From contig CM019713.1 of NCBI GenBank assembly GCA_009760885.1, positions 29,506,927 to 29,570,926 of the forward strand: DNA of 64,000 nt, in the 5' to 3' direction. The DNA comes from Achatina immaculata (lineage: Eukaryota; Mollusca; Gastropoda; Stylommatophora; Achatinidae). Position 1 is the first letter of the stretch. Every line of letters starts with the position of its first letter. The position numbers and the translations under genes were made by a program. This document shows, in pieces, positions 10,222-22,009 of the stretch. The notes below the pieces were generated by a model. It was not told the DNA's origin. It searched no databases and saw only the letters and a list, made by a program, of their open reading frames with translations.

Positions 10222-10458
10222 TGTTGGCGATGGTTGGGACATGTGCTCTGAATTACTGACAACTCGCTACCAAAAATAGCACTAAGATGGACACCACAGG
10301 GGAACAGAAGTAAGGGTAGACCAAAAGAGACATGGAGAAGAGCAACAGAGAGGATGTTGAGCAATAGAGGGCTCACCTGGGCAAGAGCAGAAAAAAAGGC
10401 AAAGGATAGGCATTTGTGGAAAACCCTTGCGGAAGCCCCATGTGCCCTGGGCACTTAA
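10222..10458 (+). pseudogene. RTE-like LINE C-terminal remnant
   Basis: The frame reads IALRWTPQGNRSKGRPKETW, then RRATERMLSNRGLTWARAEK and KAKDRHLWKTLAEAPC, with a stop at 10456-10458 and a (GA)n tail. This is the typical end of RTE-type LINE polyproteins: a GRPK-TWRR segment, a WTW/LTW block and a DR--W--LV-ALC block. Upstream WRWLGHVL is also present with one frame break. Only the last 75 or so residues remain, so the copy is 5'-truncated. It is one of the better preserved of the tails here. Confidence 0.8.
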
Positions 10459-10840
10459 GGTTCAGAGAGAGAGAGATACTACAAATGTGTGCTACTTATA
10501 CATGCATATAAAAGTTTTATAAGTTTACAGATGAAGTTAAGCTTGATTTAAATGTCAAATATTTTGCTTCTCAGAATATAAATTCAGCTTGTATGTTACA
10601 AACCACAGTTTTAATTATATACCGTCTTTGTGTAGCAGAAATAAATGACTAAGTAGCAAATGCTACAGGAATGATCAACTTGTTTGTGATTCAGTCATGA
10701 TCATGATCTTGGTGGCAGTGAGGTGATATAGCTTTTCTCTCTGCCCTGGATGTACATAAGGGAGTGGGATGATAGCCACTGTAGAATAAAACTCCACAAC
10801 AAGCTCTTCAATGAACAACATGGATTTCTTCCTTGTTTAC
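10459..10840. other. No gene seen
   Basis: Apart from the short (GA)n tail at 10465-10478, nothing recognisable is present. Confidence 0.4.
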
Positions 10841-11280
10841 CTGACTCTTCTAACATGGCCTGCTTGCAAGTTTTACCTGACTCTTCTAACATAACCTGCT
10901 TGCAGGTTTTACCTGACTCTTCTAACATAGCCTGCTTGCAGGTTTTACTTGACTCTTCTAACATAGCCTGCTTGCAGGTTTTACCTGGCTATTCTAACAT
11001 GGCCTGTTTGCAGGTTTTACCTGTTCTAACATAGCCTGCTTGCAGGTTTTACCTGGCTATTCTAATATGGCCTGTTTGCAGGAATTAAGGTTTTACCTGG
11101 CTCTTCTAACATGGCCTGTTTGCAGGAATTAAGGTTTTACCTGGCTCTTCTAACATGGCCTGTTTGCAGGAATTAAGGTTTTACCTGGCTCTTCTAACAT
11201 GGCCCCCTTGCAGGTTTTGGCTGACTCTTCTAACATAGCCTGCTTGCAGGAATTAAGCAAGGTTTTATCTGACTGTGGTC
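10840..11280. repeat. Minisatellite, 36-bp unit with 57-bp variants
   Basis: The core TGACTCTTCTAACAT(A/G)GCCTG plus TTGCAGGTTTTACC recurs about a dozen times. From about 11080, units carry an extra GGAATTAA segment. Intronic in the PDZ gene. Confidence 0.9.
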
Positions 11281-11344
11281 CACCATTCACTGTGTCTAAG
11301 TGGATGCCTACTCTCTTTATTCTATGATTTTTCATATGAAAATA

Positions 11345-11348
<4 letters not shown>

Positions 11349-11379
<31 letters not shown>

Positions 11380-11486
11380 ACACAGTGTTAACAAATATAC
11401 AAGAAGATTGAATATCTGGAAATAAGAGTAAAGAAAGAGATAGTACAATACCACATCTAATTTTGTGAATATATATATATATATAT
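11349..11486. repeat. (AT)n microsatellites
   Basis: Pure AT runs lie at about 11349-11377 and 11470-11486. Confidence 0.9.
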
Positions 11487-11526
11487 GAAATATCCATTAG
11501 AGAATAATTTAAATGATTTGGCCTAC

Positions 11527-11643
11527 CATATTTTCATCTTTTTCTTTAGATCTAGCAACTGTAAATGTTACAGTGCCCTTGCAGTTCTTTAATATTCTCT
11601 TAAGAATGGTAACATCAGCTCCCAAACAGAACCAGCCATTTAT
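11527..11643 (-). CDS. PDZ-domain exon (second half of the domain)
   Basis: A 117-nt exon, exactly 39 codons, lies between the acceptor TTTTCTTGTCCAG and the donor GTAGGC, phase 0 on both sides. It reads INGWFCLGADVTILKRILKN and then CKGTVTFTVARSKEKDENM. Joined to the preceding exon, which ends MDGDLIIE, it gives GDLIIEINGW, the GD-I--VNG core of PDZ domains. The VTILKRILK helix and the TVTFTVA final strand follow. PDZ domains bind C-terminal peptides of membrane and junction proteins, so the product is probably a cytoplasmic scaffold; this role is inferred from the family. The exact splice-restored motif is the strongest evidence that this is a true gene. Confidence 0.78.
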
Positions 11644-11924
11644 CTGGACAAGAAAATAAAATTATGAGTTCAACTGCGAGTTTAAACCCACAAATAAATT
11701 GTCATAAATATCCATGATTATGCTAATCACATACCAGTGAAAACAGCTATAAGAGAAGTTCTTCAGCAAAAATATGCTCCACAGCTTCTCATAAAAATGT
11801 GTCTACTACAGTATTATCTTCAAATAAGCAAAATCAACTGTTATTATAAAGTGATGCAATAGTCATGTTTATATTTTTGTAGTGCATACAACTTTCCTTC
11901 TTTCTTTGATCTCCCTGTAAGTGG
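11644..11924. other. Intron sequence, nothing recognised
   Basis: AT-rich intron of the PDZ gene without repeats or open frames of note. Confidence 0.4.
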
Positions 11925-12150
11925 GAGCTGGTGTTCTTTGCAGCTGATGCTATGAAGATGTAGAGGCACAGCATTGTATTGGGATGGGAGTAGGTTATGG
12001 CAGCTATTTTTTCAGTCCTAGACTATAGCTAAAAGACGGGATATGCAATGCAGACTCCACCACCATGGGGACTATGGTGATCCCTGCCCCCTTAGCCAAG
12101 CTAGGCCTGTTACTAGGGGTACCAACAGAGAGGTGGGACAGGGTCTTGAT
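11925..12150 (+). repeat. Interspersed repeat, forward copy
   Basis: The blocks AGCTG.TGTTCTTTGCAGCT, GATGC.(G/A)TGAAGATGT, GCAGACTCCACCAC and GGGTCTTG.TCAGCTATG match the complement of 29950-30245 in order. The element therefore occurs in both orientations in this window. Its class is unknown; no coding potential is seen. Confidence 0.7.
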
Positions 12151-12293
12151 CAGCTATGGTTCACCAACACTGATGCTAGCATATCAGCTATGGTTCACCA
12201 ACACTGATGCTAGCATATCAGCTATGGTTCACCAACACTGATGCTAGCATATCAGCTATGGTTCACTGACACTGATGCTAGCATATCAGCTAT
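12151..12293. repeat. Minisatellite, 34-bp unit, about 4 copies
   Basis: CAGCTATGGTTCACCAACAC plus TGATGCTAGCATAT repeats at 34-bp spacing. The first unit grows directly out of the end of the interspersed repeat at 11925-12150. Confidence 0.92.
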
Positions 12294-12984
12294 GGGCCAC
12301 TCATTGCTAATCGGAGCGTCTTTGCCTCTAATGTACACAACAAGTGCAGATTTGTGGGGTCACATGTAACATTAGTAAGTTAAAATAATCATACCTGCAC
12401 GCTGGACGCACCAACAGATGCTCCGATATCATCCTACATATATCCTTAAGTGTACACATACTGAGAACACTAGTTTTATACTGACTTATAGTCCTTATGA
12501 CCTGACGTTTGTGTCTACAACTAAATTTTACTCCTAACTTTGCCATCACAAGCAGAGATGTCCTGTCACTGAGTGTGTGTTAAAATCATCTCTTTCCAGG
12601 CTTCGCAAGGATGACAACAAAGTGTCCAGGACAGTATTTTCCAAACTGATCACATAACATTAAACTGCTTGGTAAAATAAACACTCATTATTTCCACTGG
12701 GTACAAGGGTCACTAAACGAGATTTCATTCACAAGTTTCTCTATCCTAAAAGTGTGAAGATAGAACACATTGTTATCAGGATCAGCAAACTAGGCCTAGC
12801 CACATCTTCTCTCTTGTGCTACTTATGGAACCTGTCTAATGTGTTGCCAAAACCTGGCAAAAGGGAAAGGATTAGGAATGTGTTCCTTACAGTAATTAGT
12901 TTGCTGGTTCTTCAGGTCTGCTACTGTAAGCTAGGAAATCTCCTCACCCACAAGTCTACTTCATATCTTCAGTTTTGACAAATT
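12294..12984. other. Intron sequence, nothing recognised
   Basis: Short open frames occur on both strands, but none has splice context or recognisable composition. Confidence 0.35.
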
Positions 12985-13478
12985 CAGAAAGTCATTACAA
13001 CACCATTCAGTCTTGTGAATCTCAGAAAGTCATTACAACACCATTCAGTCTTGAGGAACTCAGAAAGTCATTATAACACTATTCAGTCTTGAGGAACTCA
13101 GAAAGTCATTATAACACTATTCAGTCTTGAGGAACTCAGAAAGTCATTATAACACTATTCAGTCTTGAGGAACTCAGAAAGTCATTATAACACTATTCAG
13201 TCTTGAGGAACTCAGAAAGTCATTATAACACTATTCAGTCTTGAGGAACTCAGAAAGTCATTATAACACTATTCAGTCTTGAGGAACTCAGAAAGTCATT
13301 ATAACACCATTCAGTCTTGAGGAACTCAGAAAGTCATTATAACACTATTCAGTCTTGAGGAACTCAGAAAGTCATTATAACACCATTCAGTCTTGAGGAA
13401 CTCAGAAAGTCATTATAACACTATTCAGTCTTGAGGAACTCAGAAAGTCATTATAACACTATTCAGTCTTGAGAAACA
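12985..13478. repeat. Minisatellite, 38-bp unit, about 13 copies
   Basis: CAGAAAGTCATTATAACACT plus ATTCAGTCTTGAGGAACT repeats at 38-bp spacing with very few differences, indicating recent homogenisation. Confidence 0.95.
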
Positions 13479-13987
13479 AGGGAGACCACTAAAGTTTAAC
13501 TTGCAGTCAAATACCAGCCTGTCCCAGAAATACCCACGGTTGAAGGGACATAACTAACAAACCAGAGTGCAAACAATTGCTCATAGATACTTTCACTAGA
13601 GTTCAGAAGAACTTCCTGATAAGTATCTGTGTAAAAGGTTGATTAACTGATAGAAACCTTCTAAGGACATTAAATAAACCATTAAAAATCAATTCAAGGA
13701 GCTGTCCATCCTGTCCAAGAAACTGAGAAAAGAAACTTTCTTTCCAAGTGTGATATCAACTTTTGTTTGTTTTGCTCTTCACCATTTCACACCATGACAA
13801 AATCCATCCACGTGTATGAAGTTCATGGATTCTGAATTAACATTTAACAGTGTCCATCATTAACACCAAAAAACATTTTAACTGAATATGAGTTTATATT
13901 TGAGAACCTGATACAGCAACTGTTAACGTATGTGGTTGAAAACAAGCGAGACTACTAAAGTGAATGGACTGTAAAGTATGAGCTTAC

Positions 13988-16448
13988 CTCTATTATAAGA
14001 TCTCCATCCATCACTCTCCCCACAGTGGTGTAGTTGTGAACTTCTTCCTGTATGTTGGAAAAGCATGCAACCTTTAACCCTGATGTCAAAGGGTCACCAG
14101 TATCCAGGGAAATCCTTACAGGTGAAAATGCTGGTGAAGGATTTCCAGCGAGTGGCCTCACAGTCTCAAGTGGTTGGTGGGCTCCTGCCACTGAAACTTC
14201 CACCGGCTCCAGCATGCTCCTGAGTGATATTTCCTGGGGCAGCTGGACCAACAATGGCACAAGGTCAAAATGCTGTGTAATATAAAACAAGGATACACCC
14301 TGACCCGCTGTGAGATACTGACCAGTGTTTGAATCTGTTTCACTGACATCTGAGCTCCCAGAGTGGGGACGATCTTCTACAAGAACTCTGGAAAATGGTG
14401 GGGACTGCAGTTCACCTCTGTCTGCATAGACCAGGTCACTGTGCTTGCTGTGGTTATCACTGCCCTCCTCACACTGCACTGACTTCTCATAATCATGAAC
14501 TTTTGATGAACAATACTTCACACACCCAGAATTTTCAACAAAAGAGTTGATTCTGACTGACTGTTGCAATGGTTTATGATTATTTTTATTCTGATAATGA
14601 GTACTTTGCTTTTCAGAAACAGGTTCATCCGGAGTCAAGTCTGGAAGTTCATTATTAGGATAAGAAATCAATGTCTTAGATGATGTGTTTGCTGACTGAT
14701 CAGTCTTGCTCAAAATGTTTGACTTCCCAAGATCAGTATTGTGAATGTTAACAAAATCCTTACCAGGGGAAACTTTGTCAGAAGCTATACCATTAATAGA
14801 ACTGCACCTTTTATCAAGAGGCAAAACTTTAACAGAACTAGACTTTTTATCAAATCCTCCATATTCTTTAATTTGATTTACCTGAAATCCATCAGTCTTG
14901 CCATTTCTGAGATTAACAGCTGCCTTGACCTTGCTTTGTCTACTGACTGGCCAATGGTTTTTGTCAACTTGTGGCTGGCTGTGTGTTTCCCTGACAGGCA
15001 TTATATTATATTTGTTTGGGAGAGGATGGGCAATCCCATTTTGGGAATTCTCATTTCTTTCTACTGCATTAACTAAATGTGCTGCTTCTATACCCCTGCT
15101 GCAGCAGACAGAGCCAGGCAATGGTAACTCAACATGATTTTGTTGTAAAGATTTATTGTAATTCAATAGCTGATTCTTCTTGTATGGACCATTATTTTCA
15201 GTACCCATTATGCTTAGACTGCCAGGACTGTTTACAAGATTAGTGCTGTGGTTTAATGGCCGAAAAATAAACCTTTCTTGCGAAGAGTTACATAGCTTTA
15301 AAGCATTTTCTTCTCGTGTATAGTTGTGTACAGTGACATGTTGTTTATCATGGGGTTCAACTCCTTGTGGATGCCACTGACTGCGCTAATGAAGAACATC
15401 CTTCTGTTTCAGATTGTTTGATTTGATTTTGCTGCTCTTTCTGACTGTTATTATTATATTTTATCTGTTCAGGGCAGACATCTTTGGCTACTGCAATTTC
15501 TGGTCTGACCAAAGAAGGTTCTTTTGCAGCTCTCTTAAATCCTGAAGAAGGGTAGAGTGACAAGCCTGACCCAGGATTTGTCTGGCCTCTTTTGGAGTGA
15601 TCTTTCAAAACTGAGCCCATCATACCAATATCTTCAGCAGCACTATTTCTGTGATGGCTGGGACTCTTAAGTTCTTTTGTTTGACTAGTTTTTGTCAAGT
15701 TTATTATACCTTCACCTTTCTCCTGGCCAACGAAAGAAAACGTCAAGCCACTTGTAAGGTCATCAAGAGAACGTGTCCTCATGGGCGGATCCAGTTTAGT
15801 ATTGGTCAAATTTTTCACTGGCTGAACAAGTGGTTTTCTATTCCTACTGTTTTCCAGAGATCTTCTCTGACCTTCTTTGACTGAATTACTATTGATTGGA
15901 TTAAAACACTGTTTATTTAATGAATTTGTCTTTCTCTCATCTTTCTTTGAGTGTGAAATATCTATAGAACTGTTGTAAATCTCAGAGACTGGATGTCTAT
16001 GTTGTCCATAATACTCTGGGTTGAAATCACAGAGGCTGTCTGGACATCTCATGCTCAGATCATCACATGAAGATCTGTGGCTATACTGATCTTTGTTACT
16101 GGTAGTTGTGACATCAACGCTGTCATGTTGATGGTGGTTGTTTGTGCTGTTCCCCTTGTTGCTGTTCACCACTGGCTTAGAGTAACAGTGCTGAGGAAAT
16201 GTTCCATTCTGCAACACATGCTGGTCTTGTCTGTATATTCCAAGTTCAGGAATGGGAACAAACTTATCTGGATATTTAATCTGGGATATAGCTGTATGTT
16301 TGGTATGGAATTTGTCCGGACATTTGTTCTGGGACTTATCTAGGAGTTTGGTCAGGGACTTCATGCAGTGTTTGGAAGATGTTGGTTGTCCAGGTTTTCC
16401 CGGACTGATGTTGGTTTTAGTGGCTTCTGAAATCATTTGTACAGAGAT
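13988..16448 (-). CDS. Large exon of PDZ-domain scaffold gene, with a frameshift
   Basis: On the minus strand the acceptor TTTTTTTTTGTTTCAG (ending at 16449) opens a 2,461-nt exon that ends at a GTAAGC donor after 13988. The first part (to about 15380) begins ISVQMISEATKTNISPGKPG and is polar, Ser/Asn/Lys-rich and probably disordered. The second part continues with similar disorder, then SDVSETDSNTGQYL, a more hydrophobic stretch FYITQHFDLVPLLVQLPQEI, and the first half of a PDZ domain ending VGRVMDGDLIIE. The two parts lie in different frames. A CAGTCAGT duplication on the minus strand (15376-15383) shifts the frame, and dropping four bases would restore one continuous frame of about 819 codons. 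Apart from that the exon is open for nearly 2.5 kb. It may be an allelic null, an assembly error or an early pseudogene. Further 5' exons are not certain. Confidence 0.75.
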
Positions 16449-16620
16449 CTGAAACAAAAAAAAAGATAACAAATGAATAACAATAATAAAAGCATTATAC
16501 ACTCAAGGAATCTATACTTAGCAATAATATAAGGACTCACAGATATTGTGAAAATTGTTTGTGTTCATCCACGCTGGACTAAGACAAAGCTTCTTATTTG
16601 TGGGACTGATCTGTATGTGA

Positions 16621-17580
16621 TATCTTCACTCACTGACAACCATGTATGTATTACAAAACTTCATGTGGTATCATGTTTTATCTTCACTCACTGACAACCA
16701 TGTATGTATCACAAAACTTCATGTGATACCATGTTTTACCTTCACTCACTGACAACCATGTATGTATCACAAAACTTCATGTGTTATCATGTTTTATCTT
16801 CACTCACTGACAACCATGTATGTATCACAAAACTTCATGTGATACCATGTTTTATCTTCACTCACTGACAACCATGTATGTATCACAAAACATCATGTGT
16901 TATCATGTTTTATCTTCACTCACTGACAACCATGTATGTATCACAAAACTTCATGTGATACCATGTTTTATCTTCACTCACTGACAACCATGTATGTAAC
17001 ACAAAACATCATGTGTTATCATGTTTTATCTTCACTCACTGACAACCATGTATGTATCACAAAACTTCATGTGATACCATGTTTTATCTTCACTCACTGA
17101 CAACCATGTATGTATCACAAAACTTCATGTGATACCATGTTTTATCTTCACTCACTGACAACCATGTATGTATCACAAAACTTCATGTGATACCATGTTT
17201 TATCTTCACTCACTGACAACCATGTATGTATCACAAAACATCATATAATATTATGTTTTATCTTCACCCACTGACAACCATGTATGTATCACAAAACTTC
17301 ATGTGTTATCCTGTGTTAACTTCACTCACTGACAACCATGTATGTATCACAAAACTTCATGTGATATATTGTGTTAACTTCACTCACTGACAACCATGTA
17401 TGTATCACAAAACTTCATGTGATATCCTGTGTTAACTTCACTCACTGACAACCATGTATGTATCACAAAACTTTATGTGATATCCTGTGTTAACTTCACT
17501 CACTGTTAGCCCTGTGTGCAGCATAAAAAACTTCATGTGATATCCTGTTTTAGCTTCACTCACTGATAGCCCTGTGTAAA
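16621..17580. repeat. Minisatellite, 58-bp unit, about 16 copies
   Basis: The unit contains TTCACTCACTGACAACCATG and TATGTATCACAAAACTTCAT. Spacing is 58 bp (16621, 16679 and on). The last units near 17500-17580 are diverged (GTTAGCCCTGTGT). Confidence 0.95.
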
Positions 17581-17879
17581 CCGCAGTTTGATGTGATCAT
17601 CATGCGAGCAGATATTATACATCTTCAGAGATAGAGTAACAGATGAAGCAAACAGCAGAAAAGAAATGAATGACCACAGACAATAACTTCACTGATGTTG
17701 AGAACACAAATACTCAAAAAACATGTTTGAGGATTTTACTGCAGTTATCAATGACATCACCTTTCAAATCAAGTGTTTATGCAAGATCAAAGGAACATTC
17801 TGGCCAAATACCATAACACATGACATTTTGTTAAGTGAGACAGACATGATGCCTCTGTCAACAGTAACTAAAGAGATGA

Positions 17880-18117
17880 GATGAGGATGGATTGGCCACA
17901 ACAGAATGAACAATGAATCCTTACCATGAACAGCTCTGAAGTGGACTCCACAGGGTAAAAGAAGCATTGGATGATCCACAGAGGCATGGAGATATACAAC
18001 AGAGAAAATGCTGGTACATAAGGAACTGGCATGGGATGACATCCAAGAATATAGCAAAGGACCAACAGAAGTGGAAATCTCTTGCTATCAGCAGCCCAGT
18101 GTGTCTTGAGCAATGAA
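17880..18117 (+). pseudogene. RTE-like LINE C-terminal remnant
   Basis: The strand reads RWIGHNRMNNESLP, then TALKWTPQGKRS and TEAWRYTTEKMLVHKELAWD, with stops and a late frameshift. It belongs to the same group as 10222-10458 and 2505-2760 but is more decayed. Confidence 0.7.
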
Positions 18118-18254
18118 GGAACAAAAGAAAGAACCAGTCACATCAGCATCTCTCAAGGGAAGTCATGTGAGGGTCCTTCTCCCCTCTTAAAAGGCCATAC
18201 TTGAATTCCTGTAGTGCATGAAAAGACAAATGAATTCATTGGAGGGGTAGAGGG

Positions 18255-18360
18255 AGGAATTCAATTCAATTCAAGTGCCATGCCTCGTGGCGTAAACGAT
18301 CATTTCCTCCACAATTCCCTGTCTTCAGACGTGATTACAAGATCCGCCGGTGACTTTCTT
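18255..18360 (-). pseudogene. LINE C-terminal end with (TGAAT)n tail
   Basis: The minus strand ends with MIVYATRHGT-like codons (one frame break), comparable with SIIAYASRHGT at 29332-29532. It is followed by GAATTGAATTGAATTC. The 1,619-bp tandem duplication begins inside or just beside this fragment. Confidence 0.55.
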
Positions 18361-19974
18361 CCTAGCCACACTGACAGCCCATCCAGTAACTTCTCTCTCT
18401 GTCTTCTTCTGTCTCTTCTTCTTTCAATGGAACACACTGTGGCAACTGGAAAAAACTGAAGGAAGAAGAGGAATAGGGAAAGTTTTAATGCAAAAAGGGG
18501 AATACAAGATGAGAAATGTTAAGTAGCTTGTATTACACTACATTCTCACATCTTTGTCTAGTTTTACTACAAATTTTACAAACCTTTCCTCCAGAGTTGT
18601 GGTTCATGAAAAAGTTATCAAGGTTTCTATGATCAAAGTGCCAGCACTGCAGGCTTTCTTACACGTACATGTTGTTTATGAGCAAATAGATGCAACTTTC
18701 ACCAGTTGGACTGTGAAGAAAAATGTACATATATATGTATATGCAAAAACTGCACAAAATACACTGTAAGGCTTTGATTTTGTTGATTTGAAAACTGTGA
18801 GATTCACCAGTTTGCTCTTCTGTATATACTGAGTGTTGAAGTGTCAGCACACTAAACCTTTAATTCACACTCTTCTATTTTTGTTTTTTAACTGCCAAAG
18901 CAAACCCTAACTGTGATTCCATCATAAATGGTACGTTTCTACTGATTCTGACACAAAAGTTATGAAAGGTGGTAAGGTACAGATGAGTGTTCACCATTCT
19001 GGAATCGCTCCTGGATGTCACAAATACTAAAGGTAATGAGATAATGACTGCATGCCCACGTTTCTGAAATTATTCTTAGATCAAAATGTAGAAATGTTTA
19101 AGCAATTTTGAACAGCAAGACACAGTAGGCTGATTACTGACAGTGATCCTTGTCATCAGTCAACAAACATCAACATTAAAACCAGACTCTTCACAAGTTA
19201 AAATACTACACTTCGCTTAAGACTCGGATAATGAAAATTAGCACTTTTAGCAACAAAATACTTTTAATTTTGCAGTACCTACATTTTTAAATCTTTTTTT
19301 TAGGCCTACCAATTTACGAACGTATAGATGATAGAGTAAACATGATTTTAATGTTGTTAGACTTGTGTATGCACTGTGAAGTCTAGATATTGCCGTAACT
19401 CACTTTATTATGATATTCGCTTTATTGCGGTGATCTGGAACACAACCTACAGTGTCTCTGAGACTGTCTACAGGGCGTCAGAGAGAAATGTTGTAAGTTG
19501 GTGCAAAACTCCATCCCTCTCCGGTCCCCCCCCCCCCGTGGGCTTTTTTCATCCATATCAGGCCCCCTAGTCTCCGAGGCCCCCTTAAAACAGGGAAAAC
19601 CCTCAGAGCCCCAGGACAACGTACTGCTGAGCCCCCTCCCCCTGCTCATATAGCACTGTGATATCATCATCAGTCCTCTGTATTCCCAATGGAGCATAAG
19701 GCATCAGCAAAGGTTACCCAGCCAATCTTGTCCTGACCAAGTCGGGATACCTCAAACCACGTCTTTCTCGCTTCCTTCTTCCTGTCCAAGTATTGTGCGT
19801 CCCCATGTCCCTAACGGCCTGCCCCTCTCTCTTTTTTTCCTTGCAGTGTTCAAGTCAAGGCCGTATAAGAATGCCTTCGTAGTATGTGGCCCAGCCATTT
19901 CCATCTTCGTCTTTTGACTCTTTACTAACGTTCTCAACGTCCGTTCTTTTGGTTATTTCCTCATTTGTCACGCG
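18356..19974. repeat. 1,619-bp tandem duplication, copy 1
   Basis: Sequence from 18356 recurs from 19975 at a constant offset of 1,619, with no difference noticed by eye, including a 12-C run that is the same length in both. The junction shares TTCTTCC. Confidence 0.93.
19640..19970 (-). pseudogene. RTE-like LINE C-terminal remnant, copy 1
   Basis: Minus strand: VTNEEITKRTDVENV, then after a frame change WKWLGHILRRHSYTALTL and GRPLGTWGRTI, and finally DALCSIGNTED followed by a stop and GATGATGAT. This is the standard order of an RTE-type C-terminus. It is truncated at the duplication edge near 19974. Confidence 0.72.
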
Positions 19975-21593
19975 TTCTTCCTAGCCACACTGACAGCCCA
20001 TCCAGTAACTTCTCTCTCTGTCTTCTTCTGTCTCTTCTTCTTTCAATGGAACACACTGTGGCAACTGGAAAAAACTGAAGGAAGAAGAGGAATAGGGAAA
20101 GTTTTAATGCAAAAAGGGGAATACAAGATGAGAAATGTTAAGTAGCTTGTATTACACTACATTCTCACATCTTTGTCTAGTTTTACTACAAATTTTACAA
20201 ACCTTTCCTCCAGAGTTGTGGTTCATGAAAAAGTTATCAAGGTTTCTATGATCAAAGTGCCAGCACTGCAGGCTTTCTTACACGTACATGTTGTTTATGA
20301 GCAAATAGATGCAACTTTCACCAGTTGGACTGTGAAGAAAAATGTACATATATATGTATATGCAAAAACTGCACAAAATACACTGTAAGGCTTTGATTTT
20401 GTTGATTTGAAAACTGTGAGATTCACCAGTTTGCTCTTCTGTATATACTGAGTGTTGAAGTGTCAGCACACTAAACCTTTAATTCACACTCTTCTATTTT
20501 TGTTTTTTAACTGCCAAAGCAAACCCTAACTGTGATTCCATCATAAATGGTACGTTTCTACTGATTCTGACACAAAAGTTATGAAAGGTGGTAAGGTACA
20601 GATGAGTGTTCACCATTCTGGAATCGCTCCTGGATGTCACAAATACTAAAGGTAATGAGATAATGACTGCATGCCCACGTTTCTGAAATTATTCTTAGAT
20701 CAAAATGTAGAAATGTTTAAGCAATTTTGAACAGCAAGACACAGTAGGCTGATTACTGACAGTGATCCTTGTCATCAGTCAACAAACATCAACATTAAAA
20801 CCAGACTCTTCACAAGTTAAAATACTACACTTCGCTTAAGACTCGGATAATGAAAATTAGCACTTTTAGCAACAAAATACTTTTAATTTTGCAGTACCTA
20901 CATTTTTAAATCTTTTTTTTAGGCCTACCAATTTACGAACGTATAGATGATAGAGTAAACATGATTTTAATGTTGTTAGACTTGTGTATGCACTGTGAAG
21001 TCTAGATATTGCCGTAACTCACTTTATTATGATATTCGCTTTATTGCGGTGATCTGGAACACAACCTACAGTGTCTCTGAGACTGTCTACAGGGCGTCAG
21101 AGAGAAATGTTGTAAGTTGGTGCAAAACTCCATCCCTCTCCGGTCCCCCCCCCCCCGTGGGCTTTTTTCATCCATATCAGGCCCCCTAGTCTCCGAGGCC
21201 CCCTTAAAACAGGGAAAACCCTCAGAGCCCCAGGACAACGTACTGCTGAGCCCCCTCCCCCTGCTCATATAGCACTGTGATATCATCATCAGTCCTCTGT
21301 ATTCCCAATGGAGCATAAGGCATCAGCAAAGGTTACCCAGCCAATCTTGTCCTGACCAAGTCGGGATACCTCAAACCACGTCTTTCTCGCTTCCTTCTTC
21401 CTGTCCAAGTATTGTGCGTCCCCATGTCCCTAACGGCCTGCCCCTCTCTCTTTTTTTCCTTGCAGTGTTCAAGTCAAGGCCGTATAAGAATGCCTTCGTA
21501 GTATGTGGCCCAGCCATTTCCATCTTCGTCTTTTGACTCTTTACTAACGTTCTCAACGTCCGTTCTTTTGGTTATTTCCTCATTTGTCACGCG
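19975..21593. repeat. 1,619-bp tandem duplication, copy 2
   Basis: Head-to-tail partner of 18356-19974. Sequence diverges after TTCTTCC at 21594-21600. Confidence 0.93.
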
Positions 21594-21760
21594 TTCTTCC
21601 CAGTGTAATCTTAGAATGTTCCTTCAGATCCTCTCATTCTGCTTTCAGTTCTCCAACTGGTTCTGCAGGTTTCGGCTCTGATAGTAAAACAGAGCGTATA
21701 CTGGATTTTCTGATTCTGATCTTGAGCTTCGTATGGAGAATGGGAGGTTTACAAATAATC
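21259..21760 (-). pseudogene. RTE-like LINE remnant, copy 2, longer
   Basis: The same LINE tail as at 19640-19970, but here it continues beyond the duplication edge. At about 21600-21720 it reads ILRLHWEERVTNEEI preceded by a decayed segment of the usual ETW-L---LE--I block. This copy is therefore the original, and the first copy was cut by the duplication breakpoint. Confidence 0.7.
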
Positions 21761-22009
21761 ACCAATTTTTTAAAGGCACAGGACAGGCACAAAAAGTGGG
21801 AACTTGTAGAAAAGATGATATGTAACTTGCCTGTAATGTACGCTATATAGATGACTCACTATCTTAGACTTTCTAAATCTATTAGATTTAACTAACGCCT
21901 TGACCACCGGTTGTGGCCATGTGGCACAATGGCACATTTATCTCGTCTGCTAAACTTTCTCATTTTTTATAAGAGTAATTTTCTTTTATAAATTCGTTTT
22001 CATCACAAA

